64,000 nucleotides of DNA, taken from positions 2,790,001 to 2,854,000 of the forward strand of contig OZ244843.1 in assembly GCA_965220715.1 (NCBI GenBank), read 5' to 3'. Source of the DNA: Bin5 sp965220715 (lineage in GTDB: Bacteria; Chloroflexota; Anaerolineae; Caldilineales; Caldilineaceae). The notes under the pieces are model-generated. The model saw nothing but the letters and a program-made list of their open reading frames with translations, did no database searches and was not told where the DNA came from. The position numbers were made by a program, and so were the translations under genes. Positions 47,715 through 56,783 of the stretch are shown here, in pieces (position 1 is the stretch's first letter; every line of letters starts with the position of its first letter).

Positions 47715-49055
47715 ATGTCTGAGCAAAATGGGAAGATGCAGACGGGAATGGGCGGTAAACTGAACCGGCGGGATTTCCTGCGAAGTGCTAGCGCCTTGGC
47801 CGGACTCGGACTTCTGGCAGCCTGCGCGCCCGCGGCTCAACCTGCCGGCGACTCGAGCGCAGACGCCGCCAGCGCCGAAAGGCAGAAGGTCCGCTACCTT
47901 TCCTGGTGGTTCGAAGAAGGCAACCGCGGCGAAACCTGGAACAACTTTATCGATGAATTCAACGAAGCCCAGAGCGAAATCGAAGTCGTGGCCGAAAACA
48001 TCCCCTTCGACCAGTACACGACCAAGACGATCGTCGGCGCGCAGTCCGGCCAACTCGACGGCGACATCGTCATGGCCACGCCTGAATTGGCCCCGCGCCT
48101 GATCCAGGCCGACTTGCTCGTTCCTCTGGACGACGTACTCGTGCGCAACAGCATCACCGACCTGAGTTCGGCGCACGACGCCCTGCGCAAGGACGGCAAC
48201 CTCTATGGCCTTGACATGGTGACCGTGGCCTTCGGCATCCTTTACAACAACGATCGCTACGAAGAGGCCAACATCACGCCGGCCACGACACCAGACGAAT
48301 GGGTTGAGGTGAGCGCCGCTTTGACCGATCGCGAAAACCAAAAGTATGGCTTCTTCGCTACCCACCTGGTCAGCGAACCTTCCGACTTCTGGTTCCAACT
48401 GGAAGTGTGGTGCATGCCCTATGACGGCATCTGGGCTGAGGGAACGACCCCGCTGCTGACTTCGGATCCGATCATCAATGGCCTCAAGCTGTTCAAGCAG
48501 ATGTACGATGTAGCCATGCCCCAGGGCGCAGACAACCCGACCGGATACCGCCTCTTCCAGAATGGCGACGTTGCCCAGGGCCTTTATGTCTCCGCCGCAG
48601 TCGGAGCCTTCACCAAGGACGCGCCCGATCTCTATCCTCTGCTACGCAGCGCTCCCATCCCGTGGGAGAGCAACAAGTCGATCGCCCGCATCCATCCGAT
48701 GATGATCAACAAGGGCTCCGAGGTCATCGACGAGGCGATGGAGTTCGTCACCTACATGTACAGTCCTGATAACTACCGGCGTATGGTGGAAGGCTGCCAG
48801 GATGTCATCTTCGCCCAGCCGTCGGCTGCACGGCAGGAGTACCTGGACAGTCTTGAGTGGCTGAAACCGGGCTACCTCGGGGTTGACTATGTGACGCCCT
48901 TCGATATCGTCGGCGACTTCGTCTACAATTTTAACGAGTTCGGACAGATCGTCATCACCAACTTTGCCGATGTGCTCAACGCCGGCAAGTCGGTTGAGGA
49001 GGCGATGGAGGTCGCTCAGCAGCAGGCCGAAGATCTGGCGGAACGCGTCTCATAA
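47715..49055 (+). CDS. Carbohydrate ABC transporter substrate-binding protein (family 1), Tat lipoprotein
   Basis: A 446-residue extracellular sugar-binding lipoprotein. A twin-arginine motif (NRRDFLRS), hydrophobic stretch and lipobox LAAC end near residue 38. The mature domain has the SBP_bac_1 pattern: a first strand KVRYLSWWFEEGNRGETWN, an IPFDQYTTK block, DIVMATPELAPRLI, and the hinge segment YGLDMVTVAFGILYNNDRY. ATG 47715 has AAGGAGG upstream at suitable distance. It delivers an unknown sugar to the permeases at 49228 and 50180. A perfect 12-bp hairpin separates it from them, which would favour binding protein in excess. Confidence 0.92.
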   Translation: MSEQNGKMQTGMGGKLNRRDFLRSASALAGLGLLAACAPAAQPAGDSSADAASAERQKVRYLSWWFEEGNRGETWNNFIDEFNEAQSEIEVVAENIPFDQYTTKTIVGAQSGQLDGDIVMATPELAPRLIQADLLVPLDDVLVRNSITDLSSAHDALRKDGNLYGLDMVTVAFGILYNNDRYEEANITPATTPDEWVEVSAALTDRENQKYGFFATHLVSEPSDFWFQLEVWCMPYDGIWAEGTTPLLTSDPIINGLKLFKQMYDVAMPQGADNPTGYRLFQNGDVAQGLYVSAAVGAFTKDAPDLYPLLRSAPIPWESNKSIARIHPMMINKGSEVIDEAMEFVTYMYSPDNYRRMVEGCQDVIFAQPSAARQEYLDSLEWLKPGYLGVDYVTPFDIVGDFVYNFNEFGQIVITNFADVLNAGKSVEEAMEVAQQQAEDLAERVS

Positions 49056-49077
49056 CGCCTGACTCGCGCGGCCGGAG

Positions 49078-49128
49078 GACGAGGAGCGGTTTACCAGCAA
49101 GCGATTCACTCTTTGCCCGCTCCTCGTC
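49078..49128 (+). other. Perfect hairpin between SBP gene and permeases
   Basis: GACGAGGAGCGG (49078-49089) pairs exactly with CCGCTCCTCGTC (49117-49128) across a 27-base loop, 23 bp after the SBP stop. The sequence after it (GCTTTCTCTTCC) is only partly U-rich, so it may be a leaky terminator or an mRNA-stabilising structure. Confidence 0.65.
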
Positions 49129-49227
49129 GCTTTCTCTTCCGGCGGGCGCGCCGCCAAGCCGGAAATGAAACGCCAACGTCCCCACAAAGACATTTCACAT
49201 TACGAAATACGAATGACCAGTTGAACG

Positions 49228-50178
49228 ATGAGTGAACGTGCTGACGCCAACGTCCTGGCGGACCGGACCGGCCAAAGTAAGGTATTTCCTCGCGCCCGTC
49301 TGCGCCGCTATCTCCTGCCCTTCGCCCTCGTCCTCCCGATTGTTCTCTACGAAGGCCTGTTGATCGTCTACCCGATCGCGCAGGGCATCTACGGCAGCTT
49401 CACCCGCATCGAGCTGGCCTCCAGCAAAGCGGCGATCTGGGTCGGCTGGGATAACTATGAGCGCATGTTTTCCGACCCGGCCTTCTGGAAGGTGATCCGG
49501 ACTACCCTCTTTTTTACGGCACTGGTGATCGTGGTTGCACTAACGATCGGCCTCCTCACCGCGCTGCTCTTCAACCGGCCATTTCGCTTCCGTCCAGTGG
49601 CACGGGGCATGTTGATGATGCCCTGGGCTATTCCCGAAGTGCCGGTGGTCATGATCTTCATCTGGATCCTCAGCCCCCAATTCGGCGTCGTAAACATTCT
49701 CGCGCGAATGCTCCCCGGAGTCACCCAAAACCCGCAGTGGCTGCAGGTGCCCGAGTTGGCAATGGGATGGATGGTGTTGATCTCCTCTTGGAAGGCGTTT
49801 CCCTTCTACAGTCTGGTGATCCTGGCAGCTTTGCAGGCGATTCCCCAGGAGTTGTACGAAGCCGCCCGTGTTGATGGGGCCAGCCGGCTGCAACTTTTCT
49901 GGAATGTCACCTTCCCCGGAATCGGCTCGACTATGGAGCTTCTGGTTGTGCTGGCGGCCATCTTTTCCTTCAAACAGTTCACAATCATCTTCCTGATGAC
50001 CGGCGGCGGCCCTTCCGGCACCACCGAAACCATCGTGATCCGCATCTTCAACACCGCCTTTCGCTTCTACGACTACTCCTACGCCACCGCGCTCGGCGTG
50101 GCCGGTTTCGTCGTTTCGCTGGCCGTTGCATTCGTTTTCATCCTTATGCAGGCCCGCCGCGGCCAGGAATCTGCCTGA
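49228..50178 (+). CDS. Carbohydrate ABC permease, MalF/UgpA type, 316 aa
   Basis: A six-helix inner-membrane permease. The ATPase-docking EAA loop reads LYEAARVDGASRLQLFWNVT, followed by FPGIGSTMELLVVL. The N-terminus is hydrophilic (about 30 residues) before TM1 (LLPFALVLPIVLYEGLL). It pairs with the MalG-type protein that starts two bases after its stop. In the second half GGGPSGTTETIVIRIF is the usual periplasm-facing segment of sugar permeases. The ATPase partner is not encoded nearby. Confidence 0.92.
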   Translation: MSERADANVLADRTGQSKVFPRARLRRYLLPFALVLPIVLYEGLLIVYPIAQGIYGSFTRIELASSKAAIWVGWDNYERMFSDPAFWKVIRTTLFFTALVIVVALTIGLLTALLFNRPFRFRPVARGMLMMPWAIPEVPVVMIFIWILSPQFGVVNILARMLPGVTQNPQWLQVPELAMGWMVLISSWKAFPFYSLVILAALQAIPQELYEAARVDGASRLQLFWNVTFPGIGSTMELLVVLAAIFSFKQFTIIFLMTGGGPSGTTETIVIRIFNTAFRFYDYSYATALGVAGFVVSLAVAFVFILMQARRGQESA

Positions 50179-50179
50179 T

Positions 50180-51055
50180 ATGGTTGCCCCGGTGAAAGAC
50201 ACGCGCACAGTAGCCTCACAGCTTTCCGTGCGGCGCCTGCTAAATAGGGTCGTACTCTATATCACCGTTGGCGTCGTCTCATTCGTTACTGTCTTCCCAG
50301 TATATTGGATGATGATCAGCACATTCCAGCCCAGCAAGTACCTCATGCACTTTCCTCCGCCCCTGCTGCCCCAGGAGCTCTACTTCTATCAGTTTGCCGA
50401 ACTGTTTGGCGAACACCCGGTAGCAAGATGGCTGCGCAACTCCTTCCTGATCGCGGCGATGACGATGCTGCTCTGTATGGCCCTCTCGGTGTTGGGCGCC
50501 TATGCGCTATCCAACCTGCGCTGGCCTGGCCGTAACCTGTTCGGTCTTTTCCTCCTGGTGACACAGATGCTGCCCGAGATCCTGATCCTAATCCCCCTAT
50601 ATATCATCTACCGCCGCCTCAATATGCTCAACAGCATCCCCTCCCTCGCGCTCATCGACGCCGCATTCATTCTGCCTATCTGTATCTGGATTTTGAAAGG
50701 CGTCTTTGACAACGTACCACCCGAGGTGCTCGACGCCTCGGTCGTGGACGGATGCACAGAGTTGGCCGCACTATGGCGGATCGTGCTGCCCCTGTCTGCA
50801 CCCGGTCTGGCCGCCGTCGCTGTTGTCGCCTTCTTCTTCGCTTGGAACGAATACCTGTACGCCGGCATCATGCTCAGCAGCGGCGAGTTCATGCCTGCTT
50901 CGGTTGGCCTCTCCACCCTCAAAGCGATCGCGCAGACGCCGGTCGAGCAATACATGGCCGCGGGGCTTGTCTTCTCAGTGCTGCCCGTGGCATTCTACCT
51001 GGCAATGCAGCGCTACATCGTTTCGGGCCTGACGGCCGGCGCGGTGAAGGGATAA
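50180..51055 (+). CDS. Carbohydrate ABC permease, MalG/UgpE type, 291 aa
   Basis: The second permease of the pair. ATG 50180 follows the TGA of the upstream gene by one base. Six helices; the docking loop is VLDASVVDGCTELAALWRIV followed by LPLSAPGLAAV; the C-terminus QRYIVSGLTAGAVKG is characteristic of MalG-type proteins. In the sugar-importer dimer it contacts the second copy of the ATPase. The longer frame from 50126 overlaps its neighbour and is rejected. Confidence 0.92.
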   Translation: MVAPVKDTRTVASQLSVRRLLNRVVLYITVGVVSFVTVFPVYWMMISTFQPSKYLMHFPPPLLPQELYFYQFAELFGEHPVARWLRNSFLIAAMTMLLCMALSVLGAYALSNLRWPGRNLFGLFLLVTQMLPEILILIPLYIIYRRLNMLNSIPSLALIDAAFILPICIWILKGVFDNVPPEVLDASVVDGCTELAALWRIVLPLSAPGLAAVAVVAFFFAWNEYLYAGIMLSSGEFMPASVGLSTLKAIAQTPVEQYMAAGLVFSVLPVAFYLAMQRYIVSGLTAGAVKG

Positions 51056-51415
51056 GCGAACGACCGGCACTATACGCGCCATCACTCAATACCTTCAACG
51101 GAGGTAACAACCGATCCGCAACTGATTCCCAAAGCTGAACGAGGCGAGCCGGGGCTTTTTCTCTCTCCTCTCCGTTTGTATTTTGGCGGTCGGGCCTTCG
51201 GCCCTCCCTTGTGCAGGGGCTGCGCCCCCGCAACGCCCCCCTCCAAAACCATGCCTCAGCGACCTTACGCATTCAGCGCAGCCGTGCCGCTTCAGCAACC
51301 TGGCAGCTGCTAACAGCATACGCCCTCAGCTAGCCTGAATGGCGGCGGGCATGAAGGGCCCGTCAATCCAGACATTGTATACAGCTTAGCTTTTGCCAAA
51401 GGAGATCAAACGCAA
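51056..51415. other. Intergenic region with twin GC hairpins
   Basis: No gene in 360 bases. Two compact GC-rich hairpins lie side by side: GGGCC-TTC-GGCCC (51192-51204, effectively a UUCG tetraloop stem) and GGGGC-TGC-GCCCC (51216-51228). Such pairs resemble REP-like dispersed elements; no second copy was found in this window. They may also terminate the permease operon. Confidence 0.45.
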
Positions 51416-52132
51416 GTGGACCTGGGACATATCACCTTGGAAGGCGGCTCCGAATTCGGCGGCCAAATGGCCGCACCCGACCACCACAGCATCGAGCTGG
51501 CTGGCGGCCTTGACGCGCCCATCGCAATCATCCCCACCGCCGCCGCGCCCGACGACAATCACCGCCGCGCCGGCGAGAACGGCCGTCGCTGGTTCACAAG
51601 CCTGGGCGCGACAAATGTGCAGGTCGTTCCCCTGATCGACCGCGATTCAGCTGCAAACGCAACGGTTGTCGAAATGGTCGCTGAGGCGAGGCTGATCTAT
51701 CTTCTGGGTGGATTCCCCGGCTATCTCTGCGAAAGCCTGCGTAACACACCCGCCTGGACAGCTATTCGCGCAGCCTGGGCAAGCGGAGCGGTGCTGGCCG
51801 GCAGCAGCGCCGGCGCTATGGTCCTGTGTGAGCATCTCTATGACCCCCGCGCCAAACAGGTCATAGAGGGCCTCGGGCTGATCCCCAATGCTTGTGTCCT
51901 GCCCCATCACAACAACTTTGGACAAGGCTGGGCCGAGCGGCTGCGTGAACTGCTGCCCCATGCAACTCTTGTGGGCGTAGATGAACAGACCGGAATGATC
52001 AACGACCTGTCGGCGCACGAATGGACCGTACACGGCGCCGGAGGCGTCACCCTATACGCGCCCGGCCAACCTGTTTTGCACCCCTCGGTCTACCACCCCG
52101 GCGAGTCATTGCACCTCTCCGTCTCCGCTTGA
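51416..52132 (+). CDS. Peptidase S51 family protein (cyanophycinase/dipeptidase E-like), 238 aa
   Basis: A serine hydrolase of the S51 fold. The nucleophile elbow is LAGSSAGAMVL (about residues 137-147), after YLLGGFPGYLCESL. The N-terminus begins ITLEGGSEFGGQM, as in cyanophycinase-like proteins. It probably cleaves a small aspartyl or beta-linked peptide; whether it acts on cyanophycin cannot be decided. It appears to start at GTG 51416 with AAAGGAG upstream. It stands alone after the sugar transporter and before two minus-strand genes, so no operon partner is evident. Confidence 0.83.
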   Translation: MDLGHITLEGGSEFGGQMAAPDHHSIELAGGLDAPIAIIPTAAAPDDNHRRAGENGRRWFTSLGATNVQVVPLIDRDSAANATVVEMVAEARLIYLLGGFPGYLCESLRNTPAWTAIRAAWASGAVLAGSSAGAMVLCEHLYDPRAKQVIEGLGLIPNACVLPHHNNFGQGWAERLRELLPHATLVGVDEQTGMINDLSAHEWTVHGAGGVTLYAPGQPVLHPSVYHPGESLHLSVSA

Positions 52133-52204
52133 AGCCATTTTTCATTCACTTGGTGGTATCCGTCGGCGGGCACGCCGCACATCTGCCAGTATCGTGAGCC
52201 GCCG

Positions 52205-52771
52205 CTAGGATACGCGCACGATGCGAAAGTCTTCGAAGCGAATCCAGTGCTCTTCTCCAGGCGGTCCGTTATAGCACTGGATGCTGACCTGCTCACTGTC
52301 AGCCGGCGGCAGTTCGCCGGTTGCAGCCGTCGAAAATTCGGACGCCCCTTGTGGACGGTACTGTGCCTCCCACGACTCGGAATCTACCACGAGGCGCAGC
52401 CGCACACCCTGAGTAGGCATCTGCTTGCCGCCGGGAATGATAAGGACTTCCCCATGCACCAACTCCTTGACCTCCTTGAAAACAGGCTCGCCGTTCTGGT
52501 ACCAGGTGATGCCGGCCTGTTCGTACTGCTGCGTAGGCACCGTATGGTTGAAGATCGTCACCTCAATCGCGTAAATGCCACTGCTGCGATCAGGGGCCGG
52601 GCGCACCAGTGCATTGCGCACCGTGGCCGCAACGCCAGGCTCGACCGCGATTTCCAGCCCGCCATCGCCCATACGCCAGCAATCCGGATTCTCGCGCAAC
52701 CAGAACCAGTCGGCGTCCAATTCGCCGTCAAATTTCTCCTGGAAAATAATCTCTTCTTCGGACCCGCTCAT
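52205..52771 (-). CDS. DUF1349/concanavalin-like beta-sandwich protein, 188 aa
   Basis: A soluble jelly-roll protein of the kind annotated DUF1349 or lectin/glucanase-like. It begins IIFQEKFDGELDADWFWLRE, a typical first strand ('F-x-E-x-F-x-x-x-L-x-x-x-W-x-W'), followed by EQAGITWYQNGEPVFK and an RLRLVVDSESWEAQYRPQG strand. It has no signal peptide. ATG 52771 has AGGAG seven bases upstream; the upstream 34 codons are not conserved. It probably binds or processes a carbohydrate. It pairs with the YesU-like protein at 52903, which precedes it on the same strand. Confidence 0.7.
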   Translation of the reverse strand: MSGSEEEIIFQEKFDGELDADWFWLRENPDCWRMGDGGLEIAVEPGVAATVRNALVRPAPDRSSGIYAIEVTIFNHTVPTQQYEQAGITWYQNGEPVFKEVKELVHGEVLIIPGGKQMPTQGVRLRLVVDSESWEAQYRPQGASEFSTAATGELPPADSEQVSIQCYNGPPGEEHWIRFEDFRIVRVS

Positions 52772-52902
52772 CTCTCCCGCTCCTGTCTTTGTGAATCCAA
52801 CAGTCTCGCCAGTCGATAGCAACTTGGTCCACCTCAATTGCGCCGTTACAAAGGCTGCCACCCGCCCCTCCAAGGTCGAAAGCCCGGTCGAACCTTAAGC
52901 TC

Positions 52903-53637
52903 CTAACTGCCCCCGGCACGCTGCACAGTGCGCACGACCAGATTGCTATACTCGCCGATCAACGGGGCCATCTGCCGCATCCCAATCTTCCCGCCCCCCA
53001 ACACCGCCCCGTAGCTGACGCCGTCATCGCGCCAGTCGAATATCGGCAACTCGTTGATCAAGAATGCCACCTCATCCCCACACTTGATCACCTGTATTCT
53101 GTAGGGCGAAGTCGCATCTTCCACCGAAGGAATAGGATCCGCGCCCTGCGCCACCATATGGAAGCCAAAGCTCTTACGCAAATTGCAAGTGTGGAATGCC
53201 CTCTCCTCCGGCCAGCGTCGGCGAAAATAGGACACATGCAACGCGTTGATGTCCCCGTGATGGTACTGCTTGTATTCTCCGGTACGCCTGTCCAATGAAG
53301 GATCAAACAGATCCTCTCCACTGCCGCCCGTCGCCGCAAAAAACAATATACACAATCCCGGCTCCTGCATCGGCCAGAACTCCCATTCAATGCTCACATC
53401 AGCCGGAAACGTTTCAGGACACCATAAGACGAAGTTGGACTTCTGCCCCTCCGCCGGATCGCGTAGATTCTCCATTCGCAGCCGCCCCGCGGGGAATCCG
53501 ATGCGCGCCTCTCCCTCCAGCAGGAAACCGGCCATGTCAGATTCGTCTGCGAGAAAGTTGTGATAGATCGTTTCACCCAACGCGAAGGAACTCACCGGTG
53601 CCCCATCTTGTTGCCGTGGCTGATTGCAGAACTGCAT
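52903..53637 (-). CDS. DUF1961 (YesU-like) concanavalin-like protein, about 244 aa
   Basis: Resembles the YesU/DUF1961 family found in rhamnogalacturonan-utilisation loci. Diagnostic stretches are FVLWCPETFPADVSIEWEF, GLCILFFAATGGSGEDLFD, RTGEYKQYHHGDINALHVSY and FLINELPIFDWRDDG. It is a beta-sandwich, probably carbohydrate-active or carbohydrate-binding. The start is uncertain: ATG 53637 leaves 18 residues before the family core and is preferred, but in-frame starts at 53679 and 53712 exist and none has a strong ribosome-binding site. It lies upstream of the DUF1349-like gene with a 131-bp gap, and is divergent from the dioxygenase at 53904. Confidence 0.8.
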   Translation of the reverse strand: MQFCNQPRQQDGAPVSSFALGETIYHNFLADESDMAGFLLEGEARIGFPAGRLRMENLRDPAEGQKSNFVLWCPETFPADVSIEWEFWPMQEPGLCILFFAATGGSGEDLFDPSLDRRTGEYKQYHHGDINALHVSYFRRRWPEERAFHTCNLRKSFGFHMVAQGADPIPSVEDATSPYRIQVIKCGDEVAFLINELPIFDWRDDGVSYGAVLGGGKIGMRQMAPLIGEYSNLVVRTVQRAGGS

Positions 53638-53800
53638 CCTACGCGGGTAGTAGGAATGTGTCAAAGAGTAAAAACATCCCATAATCACGATAAGGGAGCG
53701 AATTCTGTTCACTTTAGATTGCTTAAACGTCTATAACGGCCGTCAGTCTGATTTCCCTCCATCCTGGAATTTCTCCCGTTTTGTCGTCTTTGCAAGCTAC

Positions 53801-53829
53801 TTGACATCACAACAAAAATTCAATATCCT
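53801..53829 (+). promoter_or_regulatory. Sigma-70-like promoter for the dioxygenase gene
   Basis: A consensus TTGACA, a 17-base A/T-rich spacer and TATCCT, about 75 bp before the ATG at 53904. Confidence 0.55.
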
Positions 53830-53903
53830 TGTACCATATTCGTCGCCTCGAACTCATATTCCATCGACGCTTCCGACGCCCGCGCCCACGAAAGGTTGAT
53901 CCA

Positions 53904-54947
53904 ATGTCTGTAGAAATCCGCGAGCTGCGCGTCTCGAATGACGCCAAAGACGATCCTGCCGAACTGCAACACCGCATCGCCGACGAAGGATACCTCTTCT
54001 TCAAGCAGTTGCAGAACCCCGACAAAATGCGCGAACTTCGCCTTGTAATGATGACCAAAATCCAGGATGTTGGCTGGCTGCTGCCGGACACCGACCCATT
54101 CGAAGGCATCGCCGACATCTCCAAGCAATGCACTGAAGGCGATCTCGAATACATGGCCGGATACAGCCATGTCTACAAGCTGGAAGCCTTCCATCGCGCC
54201 GCCCACTGGCCCGAAGTCACAGACATGATCGAGAAGATTATGGGGCGCCCAATCATGCCCCACCCAAACCAGATTGCACGTCTCTGGTTCCCCAAGTATA
54301 CCGAGCACACGACCCCGATGCACCAGGATTTTGTCCACTTCCAGGGCAATTTCGAAACCCTGACCAGTTGGGCCCCAATCGGCGACTGCCCGATCGAACT
54401 GGGCGGCCTGGCCGTCATTCCCGGATCGCACAAAGTCGAAAGAGTTCTGGACCATCACTTCTCCCTTGGGGCGGGCGGCCTCGCAGTGGATGTCGACGCC
54501 GAGGAAGAAATAGAACCGACCTGGTACTCGACCGACTACGAGGCTGGCGATACGCTGATTTTCCCGGCGCTGACCATTCACCGCGCTTTGCCCAACTACA
54601 CCGACGACCGGCTGCGGCTCTCGCTCGATAACCGCTACCAGGCCGTTGGCGACCTTATAGCTGAGCAAATGCTCGTTACCCACGGCCCCAGCGGTCTTAC
54701 ATGGGACGAAGTCTACGAAGACTGGAAATCGGACGAATACAAGTACTTCTGGAAGGACTATGACAATCCAGTCGTTGCCCACGATCTGACCTACGGCCAA
54801 AAGGGATTTGCCGAGGCACTGGAACTTGCGCGCGCCGGCCACAAACAGGCATTTGTCAGACTGCAGCGAACAATACGTATGGACCCCGAGTCGGAGGCGG
54901 CACAGTCTGCCAGAGAAGTACTTGCTGAAGTCGGCGTCGCGGTCTGA
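53904..54947 (+). CDS. Phytanoyl-CoA dioxygenase (PhyH) family protein, 347 aa
   Basis: An Fe(II)/2-oxoglutarate-dependent oxygenase of the cupin fold. The iron triad is visible as PMHQDF (His140, Asp142) and TIHRALPN (His226). The 2-oxoglutarate-binding arginine follows about ten residues later in DRLRLSLDNRY. Compared with the two other PhyH proteins at 61101 and 62059, it has a longer N-terminal region and a C-terminal helical tail of about 90 residues. ATG 53904 follows a plausible promoter; the upstream 25 codons are not conserved. It should hydroxylate a small molecule, substrate unknown. Confidence 0.9.
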   Translation: MSVEIRELRVSNDAKDDPAELQHRIADEGYLFFKQLQNPDKMRELRLVMMTKIQDVGWLLPDTDPFEGIADISKQCTEGDLEYMAGYSHVYKLEAFHRAAHWPEVTDMIEKIMGRPIMPHPNQIARLWFPKYTEHTTPMHQDFVHFQGNFETLTSWAPIGDCPIELGGLAVIPGSHKVERVLDHHFSLGAGGLAVDVDAEEEIEPTWYSTDYEAGDTLIFPALTIHRALPNYTDDRLRLSLDNRYQAVGDLIAEQMLVTHGPSGLTWDEVYEDWKSDEYKYFWKDYDNPVVAHDLTYGQKGFAEALELARAGHKQAFVRLQRTIRMDPESEAAQSAREVLAEVGVAV

Positions 54948-55165
54948 AGTCCGATGTAGCTATGGCGAATTCTCACATTCAAGAACGGCGTATTGGATGC
55001 GCCTGACTCGCCGCCCGGCTATAGCAACTCAGAACTCAGGTAATAAGAATCAAACTTCAAGGAGGTGTTATTGCCCGCTGCTGCTTATTCAGGCTACGGC
55101 GCCAATCGAGGCCCGTACTGTATCCTGGTCTATCCACATCCCACGAACATGAGAGAAAGCAGAAT

Positions 55166-56701
55166 ATGACTGGCACAAGACTGAACAGACGTAGTTTCCT
55201 GAAAGCCTCAGCTGGCGCGATGGGCGTCGGCCTGATGGCTGCTTGCGCCGCGCCCGCAGCCCCCGCCGGAGAAGAGATGGCCGAAGAATCTGGCGGCGAA
55301 GAGCCCGCAATGGACAAGGTTGAAGTACACTGTAGCCTCGGCCTACTTCACCCTACCGAGTGGACAACCCGTTCAGCCGAGCACCCCTTGGTCGGCAACG
55401 CAGCCCGGATTCTAGCGCAACGCTTTGAAGAACTTAACCCCGACATCGCCGTCTTATTCGACGATGCCGGAGATGACGCCTGGCTCACCGCCGCAGTAAG
55501 CTCAGGCGAAGCCCCCGACCTGATGAGTCGCCTTGACCTTGTTCAACGCGGTTGGTGCGTACCAATCGACGACTGGCTCGACGCGCCCAGCCCTTATGCC
55601 CCCCAATATGATACCTGGTCCGACAGTTTCTATGACACGATGATGGATTCTTTGACCTGGTCGGACGGCCTTGACTACTGCGCACCGCTCCGCGCCATCT
55701 GGCCCTACCTGGAAGTCGGCCTCGCCTGCAACATGGAGATCTTCAACGAGATGGGCCTGGAGCCGCCCGCGACCTGGACAGAGCAGATGGACGTTTCGCA
55801 GGCCCTGAAAGAAGCCGGACTCGGCCTGTCGCCCTGGCCCCGCGAAGGCGAGACCGGCAACTGCTGGCCGTTAGCCCTGCAGATCCTTCCCCCCATGATG
55901 CAGGAAATCTGCGTTGACATGGATGCCGACAACGATTTCTTCGTCGGCATCGAGGAGGCGCTGCCCGCCTACAAGAACGAACTGATCGGCCCGTATCATC
56001 CCGTATACCAGCGGTCTTGGGACGAGATGTACGCCCTGTCGCAGACCTGGGTTGACGGATTCAATACCACCGATCTGGACCTGCTCTGGAGGGAAGGCTC
56101 GGTCGGAATGCAATACCGGGCCACCTGGGAGTTTGCCACCCTGGCCAACGACCCCAACGTTGACTTCGAACGTGAATTTGTTCCTACCCCCATGCCCGGA
56201 AGTGCTGACATGCCGGCCGCAGACGGCCAGCCGGGTGCGTTCGACCCCAACGAATATACAGCCGGTGACGGCAATGTGCCCGCCGACCAGGTGCAGGCCA
56301 TCCGCGGCCCGCAGGACGTGATGATTAAGAGTTCAACCGAACAGCGTGGTAACCGGGACCAAGTGATCAACTGGTGGCAGTTCCTCACCGAGCCGGAGAA
56401 TAACTCCTTCATCAATAACGAGAACCAGCAGTATATCCCTTCTGTCAAGGATGGCAAGCTTGGGCCGGTGTGGGCCAACATCGGAACCTTCAAGCTGCCC
56501 CTCTACACCTACACCATCGCTTGGTGGGGCATGGGCCTGCTGTGGGATTGGGACTACTTCACAGAGTGGCGTCGCATCTTCGTCGCCTGGGCAATTGGCG
56601 ACATGGACAGAGCAACCTTCTTCGAGCGCCAGCAGCGTTCGTGGGATGAAGGTGTCGCCCGCTATGAAGCCCTGCTCGCCGACCAGGAGTCTGACAGCTA
56701 A
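55166..56701 (+). CDS. Carbohydrate-type ABC substrate-binding protein, Tat lipoprotein, 511 aa
   Basis: The N-terminus NRRSFLKAS is a twin-arginine signal, followed by lipobox MAAC near residue 27 and an acidic linker. The mature protein belongs to the SBP_bac_1-like group: KVEVHCSLGLLHPTEW is its first strand, EAPDLMSRLDLVQRG the substrate-proximal loop, and a Trp/Tyr-rich pocket region includes WWGMGLLWDWDYF near the C-terminus. It is long for the family. It feeds the permeases at 57417 and 58433, from which it is separated by a hairpin and a small Ig-like gene. The sugar is unknown; the aromatic pocket suggests an oligosaccharide. Confidence 0.9.
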   Translation: MTGTRLNRRSFLKASAGAMGVGLMAACAAPAAPAGEEMAEESGGEEPAMDKVEVHCSLGLLHPTEWTTRSAEHPLVGNAARILAQRFEELNPDIAVLFDDAGDDAWLTAAVSSGEAPDLMSRLDLVQRGWCVPIDDWLDAPSPYAPQYDTWSDSFYDTMMDSLTWSDGLDYCAPLRAIWPYLEVGLACNMEIFNEMGLEPPATWTEQMDVSQALKEAGLGLSPWPREGETGNCWPLALQILPPMMQEICVDMDADNDFFVGIEEALPAYKNELIGPYHPVYQRSWDEMYALSQTWVDGFNTTDLDLLWREGSVGMQYRATWEFATLANDPNVDFEREFVPTPMPGSADMPAADGQPGAFDPNEYTAGDGNVPADQVQAIRGPQDVMIKSSTEQRGNRDQVINWWQFLTEPENNSFINNENQQYIPSVKDGKLGPVWANIGTFKLPLYTYTIAWWGMGLLWDWDYFTEWRRIFVAWAIGDMDRATFFERQQRSWDEGVARYEALLADQESDS

Positions 56702-56716
56702 CCCAGCAAATTGCGC

Positions 56717-56756
56717 GGTGAGCGGACAGCGGCAGAGTACGCCCTGTCCGCTCACC
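56717..56756 (+). other. Perfect hairpin after SBP gene
   Basis: GGTGAGCGGACAG (56717-56729) pairs exactly with CTGTCCGCTCACC (56744-56756) with a 14-base loop, 15 bp after the SBP stop and without a U-tract. Third such hairpin at an SBP-to-permease junction in this window. Confidence 0.7.
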
Positions 56757-56783
56757 ACCATCCGCAGTCTTGTTTCCACAAAG

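Noticed and set aside
51192..51228. Possible small RNA gene
   Set aside because: Two short GC hairpins only; no promoter or conserved RNA core was visible.
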